From assembly GCA_024636635.1 (NCBI GenBank), contig JAGXGV010000018.1, positions 1-36,287 on the forward strand: a stretch of DNA of 36,287 nucleotides, given 5' to 3'. The notes beneath the pieces were generated by a model that searched no databases, had not been told where the DNA came from, and was given only the letters and a program-made list of their open reading frames with translations. The DNA comes from Puniceibacterium sp. GTDB lineage: Bacteria; Pseudomonadota; Alphaproteobacteria; Rhodobacterales; Rhodobacteraceae. Within the stretch, counting starts at the first letter, position 1. Each line of letters begins with the position of its first letter. The translations under genes were made by a program, and so were the position numbers. This document shows positions 16,411-24,551 of this stretch, piece by piece.

Positions 16411-18288
16411 TCAGGACACGCGCTTCATTCCCATCACGCGCGCCCGCGCCCGCGGATCGGAATCAAACAGCGACGCAAGCTGCTCTGTCATCGCGCCTGC
16501 CAATTGCTCGACATCCGTAATCGTCACCGCGCGGTTGTAATAGCGGGTCACGTCATGTCCGATGCCGATGGCAAGCAGTTCCACCTGTCGGCGGCGTTCG
16601 ACCATGGCGATCACGTCGCGCAGATGCTTTTCCAGGAAATTCGCCGGATTCACCGACAGCGTCGAGTCGTCCACCGGCGCGCCGTCGGAGATCACCATCA
16701 GGATCTTGCGCGCTTCGGGCCGGTTCACCATGCGGCGGTGCGCCCATTCCAGCGCCTCGCCGTCGATGTTTTCCTTCAGCAGGCCCTCTTTCATCATCAG
16801 GCCCAGATTGGCCCGTGTCCGCCGCCAGGGCGCATCGGCGCCCTTGTAGATGATATGGCGCAGATCGTTCAGCCGCCCGGGCTGCTGTTCGCGCCCGGCG
16901 TTCAGCCATTTCTCGCGCGCCATGCCGCCTTTCCACGCCTTGGTGGTAAAGCCCAGGATCTCGACCTTGACGTTGCAGCGTTCCAGCGTGCGCGCCAGAA
17001 CGTCGGCGCAGATCGCCGCGATGGAGATCGGCCGTCCCCGCATCGACCCGGAGTTGTCCAGCAGCAGCGTCACCACCGTGTCGCGGAATTCGGTGTCCTT
17101 CTCGATCTTGAAGGACAGCGGTGTCGTCGGGCTGACCACCACGCGGGCCAGCCGCCCGGCGTCAAGGATGCCCTCTTCAAGGTCGAACTCCCAGCTGCGG
17201 TTCTGCTGCGCCTGAAGGCGGCGCTGCAACTTGTTGGCCAGCCGCGACACTGCCCCCTTGAGTGGATCAAGCTGCTGGTCAAGGTAGGCGCGCAAACGTT
17301 CAAGTTCGACCGGCTCGGCAAGGTCCTCGGCCTTGATCTCTTCGTCATGGGTGCCGTCGTAGACGGTATAGTTCGGGTCGGCGTCTGAAAACGGCTGCGG
17401 GGCAGGGGGCTCCATCGGGGCCTCGCCCTCGGGCATCTCGGCCTCGTCGCCCAGCTCCTGGTCGGCCATCTCGTCCATGCTGACCTGCGCCTGCGAGCTG
17501 TCCTGCGTTTCGTCCTGAGATGATTCGGGGCTGCTGTCGGAGTCTTCCTCGCCTTCTTCGTCATCGCCGGTCGAATCGGGGTCCTGTTCGTCCTCGCCGC
17601 CGTCTTCGGCCTGATCGTCGGAAGTGTCATCCATGTCGTCGGGGTCATCGCCCAGCTGGTCGCCATAGCCGAGGTCGGAAATGATCTTGCGCGCGAACTT
17701 CGCAAAATCGGTCTGCGACGCCAGCTTGTCCTGCAACCCGTCCAGCGATCCGCCCGCCTGATCCTCGATGAACCCGCGCCACAGGTCCATGACGTTCTGC
17801 GCCCCCGGTGGCAGGGGGCGCCCGGTGGCCAGATGCCGGATCAGATAGCCCGCGCCGACCGACAGTGGCACATCCGACGCCTGCTTGACCTCGCTATAGC
17901 CGCGCCGCGCGGCCTCGTGCCCGATCTTGACGTCGATATTGCCGGCCGTGCCGGGCATGTCGCGCGCGCCCATCGCCTCGCAGCGCGCGGTCTCCATCGC
18001 CTCGTAAAGTTCGCGCGCCATATCGCCCGGCGGGGCATATCGGCTGTGCGTGGCGGTGTTGTGGTAGCGCCGGTATAGTGCCAGCGCATCGGCGGTGCCG
18101 CGCGCCAGCAGCACCTCTTCGCGGGTCATGCGGCGGCTGACCTGCGGCAAGCGCATCGCATCGCCCGACACGCCCGCGGGGTCGACCGAATAGCTGACCG
18201 TCAGGTCGCGGTCATGTGCCATGACCTTGGTCGCCTCGGCCAGGGCTTTCTTGAAGGGATCTGCGGGGTTGTCGGATTGATGTGCCAT
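16411..18288 (-). CDS. cobT: aerobic cobaltochelatase subunit CobT
   Basis: CobT, with CobS and CobN, inserts cobalt into hydrogenobyrinate diamide in the aerobic cobalamin pathway. The 625 residues have an N-terminal conserved domain, a very acidic linker (about 210-300, runs of Asp/Glu/Ser such as [18 protein letters not shown]), and a C-terminal von Willebrand A domain with a MIDAS DNSGSM near residue 410. The start MAHQSDN at 18288 is preferred to the longer frame from 18324. cobS lies upstream on the same strand with one small gene between. cobN is not in the window. It may be regulated with cobS, but no cobalamin riboswitch is visible. Confidence 0.93.
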   Translation of the reverse strand: MAHQSDNPADPFKKALAEATKVMAHDRDLTVSYSVDPAGVSGDAMRLPQVSRRMTREEVLLARGTADALALYRRYHNTATHSRYAPPGDMARELYEAMETARCEAMGARDMPGTAGNIDVKIGHEAARRGYSEVKQASDVPLSVGAGYLIRHLATGRPLPPGAQNVMDLWRGFIEDQAGGSLDGLQDKLASQTDFAKFARKIISDLGYGDQLGDDPDDMDDTSDDQAEDGGEDEQDPDSTGDDEEGEEDSDSSPESSQDETQDSSQAQVSMDEMADQELGDEAEMPEGEAPMEPPAPQPFSDADPNYTVYDGTHDEEIKAEDLAEPVELERLRAYLDQQLDPLKGAVSRLANKLQRRLQAQQNRSWEFDLEEGILDAGRLARVVVSPTTPLSFKIEKDTEFRDTVVTLLLDNSGSMRGRPISIAAICADVLARTLERCNVKVEILGFTTKAWKGGMAREKWLNAGREQQPGRLNDLRHIIYKGADAPWRRTRANLGLMMKEGLLKENIDGEALEWAHRRMVNRPEARKILMVISDGAPVDDSTLSVNPANFLEKHLRDVIAMVERRRQVELLAIGIGHDVTRYYNRAVTITDVEQLAGAMTEQLASLFDSDPRARARVMGMKRVS

Positions 18289-18462
18289 GCCCCGACTAAT
18301 TGGACATCTGCAAGCTTTTGACAAGGGTCGATCTGGTAGCGATCCTGGGTCGCATAGCTCTTTTAGGGGAACGCGTGCCTTGCCCGCGGACCCTCGCGCA
18401 GGAGCATTTCATGACACCGTGCCATCAAACGACCGTTCGATCAAACGGGGCTTGCGGAGGTC

Positions 18463-18804
18463 TTATTGCGCCGACATAGGCGTCAACCTGTCGCAAAGCT
18501 TCATCTGACGTTCGAACAGGTCGCGGCTGGCGCGGTCGCCACCTTCGACTGTGGCACGGACCAGCAGGGCCATGCCGTAACGCTGCGCGTCGATTTCACG
18601 GTCGGCGGCCTTTGGCGGCATCCCGGCGGTGATGGCCGCCTTGCGGAACATGGCGGCCTGTGCTGCGGCATCCCCGATGTTCAGATAGGCCGAAATGCGG
18701 GCAAAATCGGCGTAACCTGTCCAGAGCGCGGCACAGGTGATTTCAGCCTCCTGTGCCGCCGCCGGGCCTGCGCCCAGCAGCAGGATCAAGCCTGCGCGGA
18801 TCAT
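18463..18804 (-). CDS. small secreted protein coupled to cobS
   Basis: A 113-residue protein with a signal peptide ([20 protein letters not shown], likely cut after AAA or AQA) and a helical mature part with two cysteines (one near residue 24, one near residue 104), which could form a disulfide in the periplasm. Its ATG overlaps the cobS TGA as ATGA, so it is probably translated by coupling to cobS. I do not recognise a family. Its place between cobS and cobT suggests cotranscription but not necessarily a role in cobalt insertion. Confidence 0.7.
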   Translation of the reverse strand: MIRAGLILLLGAGPAAAQEAEITCAALWTGYADFARISAYLNIGDAAAQAAMFRKAAITAGMPPKAADREIDAQRYGMALLVRATVEGGDRASRDLFERQMKLCDRLTPMSAQ

Positions 18805-19787
18805 CCCAACGACAGGGATGCAGCACTTTCGGGCAGTTCTTCGTCAAAGCAGCGCTGGTAAAATTCGGCCACGGTCTGGCGTTCCAGTTCGTCGCATTTG
18901 TTCAGGAAGGACACGCGGAAGGCATAGCCGAGGTTGTGGAAGATCTCTGCGTTCTGCGCCCAGGCGATGACCGTGCGCGGCGACATGACCGTGGACAGAT
19001 CGCCGTTCATGAAGGCGGTGCGCGTCAGATCCGCCACCGTCACCATCTGGCGCAGGGTCTTGCGGCCCTTTTCAGTGTTGTAATGCGGGTTCTTGGACAG
19101 CACGATCGCGGTTTCCGCGTCAATGCTCAGGTAGTTCAGCGTCGCCACCAGCGACCAACGGTCCATCTGGCCCTGGTTGATCTGCTGCGTGCCGTGGTAC
19201 AGCCCCGTGGTATCGCCAAGGCCAACCGTGTTGGCGGTGGCGAAGATGCGGAAATACTTGTGCGGCGTCAGTACGGTGTTCTGGTCCAGCAGCGTCAGCT
19301 TGCCGTCGGTTTCCAGCACGCGCTGGATCACGAACATCACGTCGGCCCGGCCCGCGTCATATTCGTCGAACACGATGGCGCAGGGGTTGCGCAGCGCCCA
19401 GGGCAGGATGCCTTCCTGAAACTGCGTGGTCTGTTTGCCGTCCACCAGCCTGATCGCGTCCTTGCCGATCAGGTCGATCCGGGAAATATGCGAATCGAGG
19501 TTCACCCGCACCGCAGGCCAGTTCAGCCGCGCGGCGACCTGTTCGATATGCGTCGATTTGCCGGTGCCGTGATAGCCCTGGATCATCACGCGGCGGTTGT
19601 TGCGGAAGCCCGCAAGAATCGCCAGTGTCGTGTCGGGATCGAATTTGTAGGTGCTGTCGATGTCCGGAACGCGCTCTGTCCGTTCGGGAAATCCGTGCAC
19701 GATCATATCCGTATCAATGCCGAAAACCTCGCGGACGTCGATTTCTTCGGTGGGTTTCGCATTGATGTCGATCATGTCGTCAGCCAT
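18801..19787 (-). CDS. cobS: aerobic cobaltochelatase subunit CobS
   Basis: CobS is the AAA+ ATPase subunit of cobaltochelatase, working as a ring with CobT. The 328 residues show the Walker A motif GYHGTGKST (71-79), Walker [10 protein letters not shown] (136-144), the [11 protein letters not shown] sensor-1 region, and an arginine-rich lid. The start MADDMIDI at 19787 is chosen because AAGGA lies about ten bases upstream; the frame extends to 19859 without conserved residues. The gene is divergent from the ECF sigma gene with 127 bases between. Confidence 0.95.
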   Translation of the reverse strand: MADDMIDINAKPTEEIDVREVFGIDTDMIVHGFPERTERVPDIDSTYKFDPDTTLAILAGFRNNRRVMIQGYHGTGKSTHIEQVAARLNWPAVRVNLDSHISRIDLIGKDAIRLVDGKQTTQFQEGILPWALRNPCAIVFDEYDAGRADVMFVIQRVLETDGKLTLLDQNTVLTPHKYFRIFATANTVGLGDTTGLYHGTQQINQGQMDRWSLVATLNYLSIDAETAIVLSKNPHYNTEKGRKTLRQMVTVADLTRTAFMNGDLSTVMSPRTVIAWAQNAEIFHNLGYAFRVSFLNKCDELERQTVAEFYQRCFDEELPESAASLSLG

Positions 19788-19903
19788 TGTGGAACTGTCC
19801 TTTAGCATCGCGCGTTTTCGTGTCGTGCCCGTCGTGCAACATAACGCGCGAAGGGGCAAGGGGAAGCGCGCAAGTTCTGCTTGGCTCGCAGTTTAGATGG
19901 TGG

Positions 19904-19911
19904 GATAATCG
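19904..19911 (+). promoter_or_regulatory. GATAATCG box upstream of the sigma gene
   Basis: GATAATCG occurs here and at 21395-21402 before the fasciclin gene. TTGGCT (19881-19886) lies 17 bases before it, giving a sigma-70-like layout. If it is a -10, transcription would begin at or next to the TTG start codon at 19915. The match is short, so chance is possible. Confidence 0.3.
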
Positions 19912-19914
19912 ACA

Positions 19915-20463
19915 TTGCGTTCAGTGCAGGATGAAATCGAGGATTTGCTTGCCCGCATTGCGATGGGGGACCGCAAGGCCTTCCGCGCGCTGTATACCCG
20001 CACCTCGGGCAAGCTGTTTGGCATATGTCTGCGCGTGTTGCGTGACCGGGCCGAAGCCGAAGAAGCTCTACAGGATGTGTACCTGAGGATCTGGGACAAG
20101 GCAGAGCTGTACCGCGCCAACGGGTATTCCCCGATGACCTGGCTGATCACCATTGCCCGCAACATCGCGGTCGATCACCGACGCCGGAAACACCGGGTGC
20201 CCGAGGTGGGGCTAGATTTGGCGGAATACCTTGCAGACGGCACGCCGGGTCCGGAGGCCCTGACCATCATCCGCGACGCGGGGGACCGGTTGCGCCAGTG
20301 TCTGCTCGAATTGCCAAGCGACCGTGCGTCGATTGTACAAAGTGCCTATCTTGACGGAGCAACCTATAAAGAGTTGTCCGAAGCGACGGGTGTAAAGCTG
20401 AACACCGTGCGAACCTGGCTGCGGCGCAGTCTTGCGCAATTGAAGGAGTGCCTGAGCCGATGA
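19915..20463 (+). CDS. ECF sigma factor, SigK-like
   Basis: A group IV sigma factor of 182 residues. Region 2 is clear (AFRALYTRTSGKLFGICLRV, RAEAEEALQDVYLRIWDKAE, MTWLITIARNIAVDHRRR), as is region 4 (LELPSDRASIVQSAYLDG, TYKELSEATGVKLNTVRTWL). The start is uncertain: TTG at 19915 (GGTGGG upstream, but far) or GTG at 19924; the next ATG (19963) would cut into region 2. It overlaps the downstream anti-sigma gene (ATGA), the usual sign of a sigma/anti-sigma pair. The pairing with an RskA-type anti-sigma and a fasciclin gene suggests the SigK group. Subgroup assignment is inferred. Confidence 0.92.
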   Translation: MRSVQDEIEDLLARIAMGDRKAFRALYTRTSGKLFGICLRVLRDRAEAEEALQDVYLRIWDKAELYRANGYSPMTWLITIARNIAVDHRRRKHRVPEVGLDLAEYLADGTPGPEALTIIRDAGDRLRQCLLELPSDRASIVQSAYLDGATYKELSEATGVKLNTVRTWLRRSLAQLKECLSR

Positions 20464-21164
20464 CCGGCCCTCGGGATCATCAAGGCGAAATGCTGCCGGA
20501 TCTGCCCGGCGGGGACACGGCCCTGTGCGCGGAATACGTGCTGGGGTTGCTGAGCGCGCCCGAGGCTCAGGCCCTCGAAGCCCGGCTCGAATCGGAACCG
20601 GCGTTGCAGGCCGAAGTCGTCTACTGGGCAGAGCATTTTGCCGACATCGCCGACACAGTGCCCGAGGTGGCGCCGCCACCTGCGGTTCTGCAACGGCTCG
20701 AGCTGCGTGCCTTCGGTTCGGCCCGCCCGCCGTTCTGGCGCCAGCTTCTGCCCTATCTGGTGGGCGCCGTCGTCGCGGCCACGGTCGCGTGGATGGTGAA
20801 TTTCAGCGGCCTGCTGAACGTGGGGCCAGAGGCGCCGCACCTGTATGCAGAGCTGCGGGCCGACGAACGGGGCCTGCAATTGCTGGCACACTGGGCGCCC
20901 GACAGTGAAACCCTGATGGTGCGGCGCGATGCGGGCGACCTGCCCGAGGGGCGGTCGCTGCAGATATGGATCCTTCCCGCCTCTGGCACCGACCCGATCC
21001 CGATGGGGCTGATCGTGCCGGAACAACTGACCGAGATCCCGGTGCCCGGCGCGCTCCAGCCGCTGATCCCCGGCGCGACCGTGGCGATTTCCGAAGAACC
21101 GGAAGGCGGATCGCCCACGGGCGCCCCTACCGGACCGATTCTGGCAAGCGGCTCGCTGGGGTGA
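20460..21164 (+). CDS. RskA-type transmembrane anti-sigma factor
   Basis: This 234-residue inner-membrane protein should hold the ECF sigma factor inactive. The N-terminal cytoplasmic anti-sigma domain (about 20-85) has AEYVLGLLSAPEAQALEARL; one membrane helix spans about 96-118 (LPYLVGAVVAATVAWMV); the periplasmic part (120-234) resembles the anti-sigma K factor RskA C-terminal domain, including LQIWILPASGTDPIPMGLI and IPGATVAISEEPEGGSPTG. The ATG at 20460 overlaps the sigma gene stop; AAGGAG lies 11 bases before. Release by regulated proteolysis, as in mycobacterial RskA, is known for the family but not shown here. Confidence 0.88.
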   Translation: MTGPRDHQGEMLPDLPGGDTALCAEYVLGLLSAPEAQALEARLESEPALQAEVVYWAEHFADIADTVPEVAPPPAVLQRLELRAFGSARPPFWRQLLPYLVGAVVAATVAWMVNFSGLLNVGPEAPHLYAELRADERGLQLLAHWAPDSETLMVRRDAGDLPEGRSLQIWILPASGTDPIPMGLIVPEQLTEIPVPGALQPLIPGATVAISEEPEGGSPTGAPTGPILASGSLG

Positions 21165-21301
21165 TCCGCCAGCGCGTGTCGTGCGAATGGTATTGGCGAA
21201 GTGGTCCGACCGCATTGCGCCCGACCGTTTCTGACCGTTCCGCATTTCGCATATCCGGCACCTTCTGAAGGCAGCACAATTCTGCGCAACAGGCTACCGA
21301 A

Positions 21302-21319
21302 CTGTCACGGCGCTGTCAC
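21302..21319 (+). promoter_or_regulatory. candidate Pho box
   Basis: CTGTCAC-GGCG-CTGTCAC: two identical seven-base half sites spaced four bases apart, the exact geometry of the PhoB box. It lies 107 bases before the fasciclin ATG. I see no good -10 at the distance expected for a PhoB-activated promoter, so its function is a prediction. Confidence 0.4.
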
Positions 21320-21394
21320 GGCGACGTGATGGCGGAATTCCGCAAGGCGCTGAAACTTGTGCCGACAGCCTGCCGTGGTTGCCTATAACCCAGC

Positions 21395-21402
21395 GATAAT
21401 CG
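21395..21402 (+). promoter_or_regulatory. GATAATCG box upstream of fasciclin gene
   Basis: The same octamer as at 19904-19911, here 24 bases before the ATG, a good place for a -10 element with a short leader. The upstream half (GCCGTGG around 21372-21378) resembles neither TTGACA nor a known ECF -35 closely. Confidence 0.3.
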
Positions 21403-21426
21403 CCGGGGCCATGGAGGAAATCACCA

Positions 21427-21993
21427 ATGCGATTCAACACACCCTTTGCCGTACTGCTTGCCACGACCCTCACCACCGGCACCTTTGCCGTTGCCCAGGG
21501 CATGGATGCCAATCCGATGGTCGGCGGCGCCGAAATGTTTGCGGACCGGACTATCGTCGAAAACGCGGTCAATTCTGCGGATCATACCACGCTGGTCGCC
21601 GCCGTCACCCAGGCCGGTCTGGTCGAAACCCTGTCCGGGCCCGGACCGTTCACCGTGTTCGCGCCGACAAATGCCGCCTTTGACATGATCGCGGACGATT
21701 CCCTGTCCGCCCTGATGATGGACGAGAACAAGGCGCAGCTTGCCACAATCCTGACCTGCCACGTGGTCGCAGCCAATGCCATGTCCGACGCCATTGCCGG
21801 CATGATTGCCGACGACAACGGCACCCATCCGGTAGCCACCGTCGGCGGTTGCACCCTGCAAGCCGCGATGGACGGCGACAACATCACCCTGACGGACGAA
21901 CAGGGCCGCGTGGCCACCGTGACCATCGCCGATGTCAAACAGTCCAACGGCGTGATCCACGTCATCGACCGCGTGCTTTTGCCGGCCATGTAA
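21427..21993 (+). CDS. secreted fasciclin (FAS1) domain protein
   Basis: A 188-residue exported protein: a signal peptide (hydrophobic 7-22, cut near AVAQ) and one FAS1 domain with its H1 and H2 signatures (ENAVNSADHTTLVAAVTQAG, GPGPFTVFAPTNAAFDMI and VIHVIDRVLLP at the end). FAS1 proteins mediate adhesion or cell-surface contact; the mycobacterial MPT70/MPT83 members belong to the SigK regulon. GGAGGAA lies ten bases before the ATG. It follows the sigma/anti-sigma pair after 262 bases that carry the Pho-box-like site and a GATAATCG box. It is a likely target of the adjacent sigma factor. Confidence 0.92.
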   Translation: MRFNTPFAVLLATTLTTGTFAVAQGMDANPMVGGAEMFADRTIVENAVNSADHTTLVAAVTQAGLVETLSGPGPFTVFAPTNAAFDMIADDSLSALMMDENKAQLATILTCHVVAANAMSDAIAGMIADDNGTHPVATVGGCTLQAAMDGDNITLTDEQGRVATVTIADVKQSNGVIHVIDRVLLPAM

Positions 21994-22027
21994 GACCGAC
22001 TGTTTCGGAACGGTCGCGCAAACGTGC

Positions 22028-22061
22028 TGGCCCCGCCCTTGTCCCCGATGGGGTGGGGCCA
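22028..22061 (+). terminator. hairpin between fasciclin gene and msrB
   Basis: TGGCCCC and GGGGCCA pair around an inner CCCC/GGGG stem. There is no T tract after it, so it may slow rather than end transcription, or stabilise the upstream message. Confidence 0.45.
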
Positions 22062-22092
22062 CCACCTTTATCCCAAAGCTTAGGAGGATTCC

Positions 22093-22566
22093 ATGAACCG
22101 ACGTCTGTTTCTGTCCGCCACCGCTGCCGCCTCAGCCGCGTTTGGATTTGGCCGGATACCCGCACTGGCCGCCCAGAATTTCGAGGTGACGCGCACCGAG
22201 TCCGAGTGGAAGGCCATGCTGTCCGATCTCGAATACAAGGTGATGCGCGACGAGGGGACCGAGCGTGCCTTCACCTCGCCGCTGAACGACGAAACGCGGC
22301 CCGGAGTTTTCCACTGCAAGGGATGCGACCTGCCGCTTTACGATGCGGAGACGAAGTACGACAGCGGCACCGGCTGGCCCAGCTTTTACGCGGCACTTGA
22401 CGGCGCCGTGGGCAACAAGCCGGACCGGTCGCTGTTCGGCGTGCGCACAGAAGAGCATTGCAGCCGCTGCGGGTCGCACATGGGCCACGTCTTTGACGAC
22501 GGTCCCCAGCCGACCGGCAAGCGTCACTGCATCAACGGAGTGAGCCTGGTGTTCCGCACGGCCTGA
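22093..22566 (+). CDS. msrB: periplasmic methionine-R-sulfoxide reductase MsrB
   Basis: MsrB repairs the R-form of methionine sulfoxide in proteins. The 157 residues begin with a Tat-type signal, MNRRLFLSATAAASAAFGFG, giving an exported enzyme. The mature part has the zinc CxxC pairs CKGC and CSRC, the GWPSF substrate-pocket motif, GHVFDDGP, and the catalytic cysteine in RHCINGVSLVF. The twin-arginine signal is unusual, as most MsrB are cytosolic. TAGGAGG just before the ATG is a strong ribosome site. It follows the fasciclin gene in the same direction and ends in a strong terminator, so it is probably part of the same stress module. Confidence 0.94.
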   Translation: MNRRLFLSATAAASAAFGFGRIPALAAQNFEVTRTESEWKAMLSDLEYKVMRDEGTERAFTSPLNDETRPGVFHCKGCDLPLYDAETKYDSGTGWPSFYAALDGAVGNKPDRSLFGVRTEEHCSRCGSHMGHVFDDGPQPTGKRHCINGVSLVFRTA

Positions 22567-22600
22567 TCCCTCGGGGACCGGCGCGATCATCGGCCACGAT

Positions 22601-22640
22601 CCGGGCGGATCCGACTGTCAGCGGATCCGCCCGGTGTTTT
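22601..22640 (+). terminator. intrinsic terminator after msrB
   Basis: CCGGGCGGATCCG and CGGATCCGCCCGG form a perfect 13-pair stem with an eight-base loop, followed by TGTTTTTA. It is the strongest terminator in the window and closes the sigma-fasciclin-msrB block. Confidence 0.9.
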
Positions 22641-22723
22641 TATTGCCACGTCAGTCTGGCGATTGGGTTGATATCCCCGGACCGCTTGCGTCGCCGCAGA
22701 GCCGTGCCCGCCTGACCGGCGGA

Positions 22724-23347
22724 TTATTTGAAATTGCGGCTGTCCTTGATCTGATCCCAGGCCCAGACAACCTCTTGCAACTGTTCCTCTTGCGAACGGT
22801 CGCCGCCGTTGATGTCCGGGTGCAAGACCTTGATCAAGCCCTTGTAAGCCTTGCGCACCTCGGCCTTGGTCCAGTGATCCTTCGCCTCGAGGATATCGAT
22901 CGCGCGACGTTCGGTCGGGGGCAGGCGGCGGGTGCCGGTGATTGACTTGCCGGGGTTGCGCGTCGCGTTGTCGCCCAGCACCTGATGCGGGTCCTCGATA
23001 CCCAAACGCGCCCAGGCGCGGGTTTCGGAATCGCGGTAATCCTTTGTCTTGCGCTCCCACACCTTGTCGGATGTGGCCTGCGCGTTCATCTCGGCCTCGG
23101 TCTTGCCGTGGAAGAAGTTCCACTTGAGATTGTATTCGCGCACATGGTCCTTGCAGAACCAGTAGTAATCGTCCAGCACATCCGGTGCCTTGGGAGCGCG
23201 GAACTTGCCCGCCTCGTTGCACCCTTCATGTTCGCACAGCCGGACAGAGGTCTCACTCTCGCCGGACATGCCGCGGCGCCCGCGAGGGTTCTTCTTTTTC
23301 GAAGACGACACCGACATGTCGAAACCGAAGGGATCTGATTTGCTCAT
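22724..23347 (-). CDS. J-domain (DnaJ-like) protein
   Basis: A 207-residue protein with a J domain at its C-terminus (about 147-207): RRAIDILEAKDHWTKAEVRK, then the HPD tripeptide at 176-178 in LHPDINGGDRS, which should stimulate an Hsp70 ATPase. The N-terminal half has Cys38, Cys43, Cys65 and His68, a possible zinc site. A C-terminal J domain with no G/F region is the layout of class C J proteins. In Rhodobacterales this gene commonly neighbours cobS and bolA, from memory; here the sigma module lies between it and cobS. GGAAAGG precedes the ATG. It is divergent from bolA with 74 bases between. Confidence 0.88.
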   Translation of the reverse strand: MSKSDPFGFDMSVSSSKKKNPRGRRGMSGESETSVRLCEHEGCNEAGKFRAPKAPDVLDDYYWFCKDHVREYNLKWNFFHGKTEAEMNAQATSDKVWERKTKDYRDSETRAWARLGIEDPHQVLGDNATRNPGKSITGTRRLPPTERRAIDILEAKDHWTKAEVRKAYKGLIKVLHPDINGGDRSQEEQLQEVVWAWDQIKDSRNFK

Positions 23348-23421
23348 GGGAACACCTTTCCGACTCGGACGCTAAACTGTAGACTATCCACTGACAGATG
23401 ACAGAGGTTGAACGCTAAAAA

Positions 23422-23679
23422 ATGACCAGAACTCAGGAAATCGAGACACGGCTGCGCGAGGCATTCGCGCCAAGCGAACTGCTTGTGCGCGACGACAGCG
23501 AAAGCCACCGCGGTCATTCAGGCTTTCAGGAGGGGGGCGAAAGCCACTTCCATGTGGTGATGCGCAGCGCGGAATTTAAGGACCGTTCGCGTCTTCAAAG
23601 CCACCGCGCCGTGCATGCAGCCCTTGGCGCCGACCTCATCGGGCGCATTCACGCGCTGTCGCTCGACCTCGGCACCTGA
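23422..23679 (+). CDS. bolA: BolA family protein
   Basis: BolA proteins partner with monothiol glutaredoxins in iron-sulfur handling and can act as regulators. The 85-residue product has the class II-KH-like fold pattern: RTQEIETRLREAFAPSELLV, SESHRGH, HFHVVMRSAEF with the conserved histidine, and QSHRAVHAALG near the end. The start MTRTQEIE has a weak ribosome site (GAGGTTGAAC). It is divergent from the J-domain gene and convergent with the DUF4177 gene. Confidence 0.93.
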   Translation: MTRTQEIETRLREAFAPSELLVRDDSESHRGHSGFQEGGESHFHVVMRSAEFKDRSRLQSHRAVHAALGADLIGRIHALSLDLGT

Positions 23680-23722
23680 CCTTTCATCGGCGTTCGTTGT
23701 CGATGCCCGGATGATCGGCCGT

Positions 23723-24385
23723 TCAGGCCGTGTCGTCGCCGTGCTTGCGGGCGGGGAACATCAGGCGCGCCGCCCGTGCCCTGAGTGCGGATGTGAGCCC
23801 CGACATCTCGTTTGTCTCTTCGACACCGTTGTCCGCCTGCGCCGGGGGTCGGGCAAAGCCCTGCACACTGGACCAGCGGATCACATCGTCTTCGGCGTCT
23901 TCGGGCGTTGTGCGCTGTTCCTGCGTGTCATTCCCCGGCGCCCCGGTCGTCTTTCCCGGCGTTGGCACCGGGCCAGGCTGCGCCGCAGGGGGGCTGTCGC
24001 CTGGCGCCAAAGGCGGTGCCTTGGGCTGCGTCAGGCGCAACCCCGCCGCGCCCAGCCCGGCAGAGCGTGGCAGGTCAGGCGCTTCGGTCCCGTTCCGATC
24101 CGTCGGCCCGGGCGCGTCAAGAAGCCTTGGCTGAAGCGCAGCCACATCCCCGGCGCGGGGGCGGCGGAACACCAGCAGGTTGCGCCAGTGCGTGACCGAC
24201 CCGGTCAGCCCGGCGCGCTCTTCACTCGGGAGCGTTTCGGCCCGCTGGTATTCCCAGCCCTCGGCGGCCATCTCGTTCATCAGCCTTTCAAGCGCATGGG
24301 CGAACCGCGCCTCTGGCCCCTTGATGCCCGGCGCCTTTTCCCCCCGCGCCGGAGAGGGCACCACCCTGTACTCGTACTCTGTCAT
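23723..24385 (-). CDS. DUF4177-type protein with proline-rich tail
   Basis: A 220-residue protein. The N-terminal 75 residues (MTEYEYRVVPSP, FAHALERLMNEMAAEGWEYQ, LLVFRRP) match the DUF4177 pattern: a strand, a helix containing the E-x-x-L-N-x-x-A-x-x-G-W-E core, and a final strand. The rest is low-complexity, rich in Pro, Ala and Gly (about 85-165), then a short basic helix. There is no signal peptide or membrane helix. The function is unknown. A 13-bp tandem duplication lies upstream of its start (24420-24445). Confidence 0.75.
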   Translation of the reverse strand: MTEYEYRVVPSPARGEKAPGIKGPEARFAHALERLMNEMAAEGWEYQRAETLPSEERAGLTGSVTHWRNLLVFRRPRAGDVAALQPRLLDAPGPTDRNGTEAPDLPRSAGLGAAGLRLTQPKAPPLAPGDSPPAAQPGPVPTPGKTTGAPGNDTQEQRTTPEDAEDDVIRWSSVQGFARPPAQADNGVEETNEMSGLTSALRARAARLMFPARKHGDDTA

Positions 24386-24419
24386 GTCGCTGCCCGACCC
24401 CTTGTCCTTGTGGCTGGTC

Positions 24420-24445
24420 CGCCACCCTAGCGCGCCACCCTAGCG
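24420..24445. repeat. 13-bp tandem duplication
   Basis: CGCCACCCTAGCG occurs twice in direct succession (24420-24432 and 24433-24445), upstream of the DUF4177 gene and downstream of gatB. It could be a regulator site pair or a recent slippage. The rest of the gap to 24551 shows nothing I can name. Confidence 0.6.
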
Positions 24446-24551
24446 CCCTGGTCGCCCGCCGTCACGCCCCGTGCATGTCTCATAATGCCCCTTGTGGGCA
24501 CGGGCTCCGGCCAGACGCACCGTTCGCAAAGGCAAACCTTGCAGATCCGGC

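Noticed and set aside
18289-18462. Cobalamin riboswitch before cobT
   Set aside because: No B12-box or matching fold was seen; only a near-perfect 16-base palindrome (18433-18448) and a weak promoter-like pair.
18411-18479. 22-codon frame with GGAG ribosome site
   Set aside because: Too short, overlaps the end of the minus-strand gene at 18463, and lacks any supporting context.
20033-20050. A further MITE copy (GCGTGTTGCGT)
   Set aside because: The match is inside the conserved region 2 of the sigma gene with no partner end; coincidence of coding sequence.
21165-21300. A degraded fourth MITE copy (GCGCGTGTCGTGCGAAT)
   Set aside because: Only the first bases are similar and no matching right end was found.
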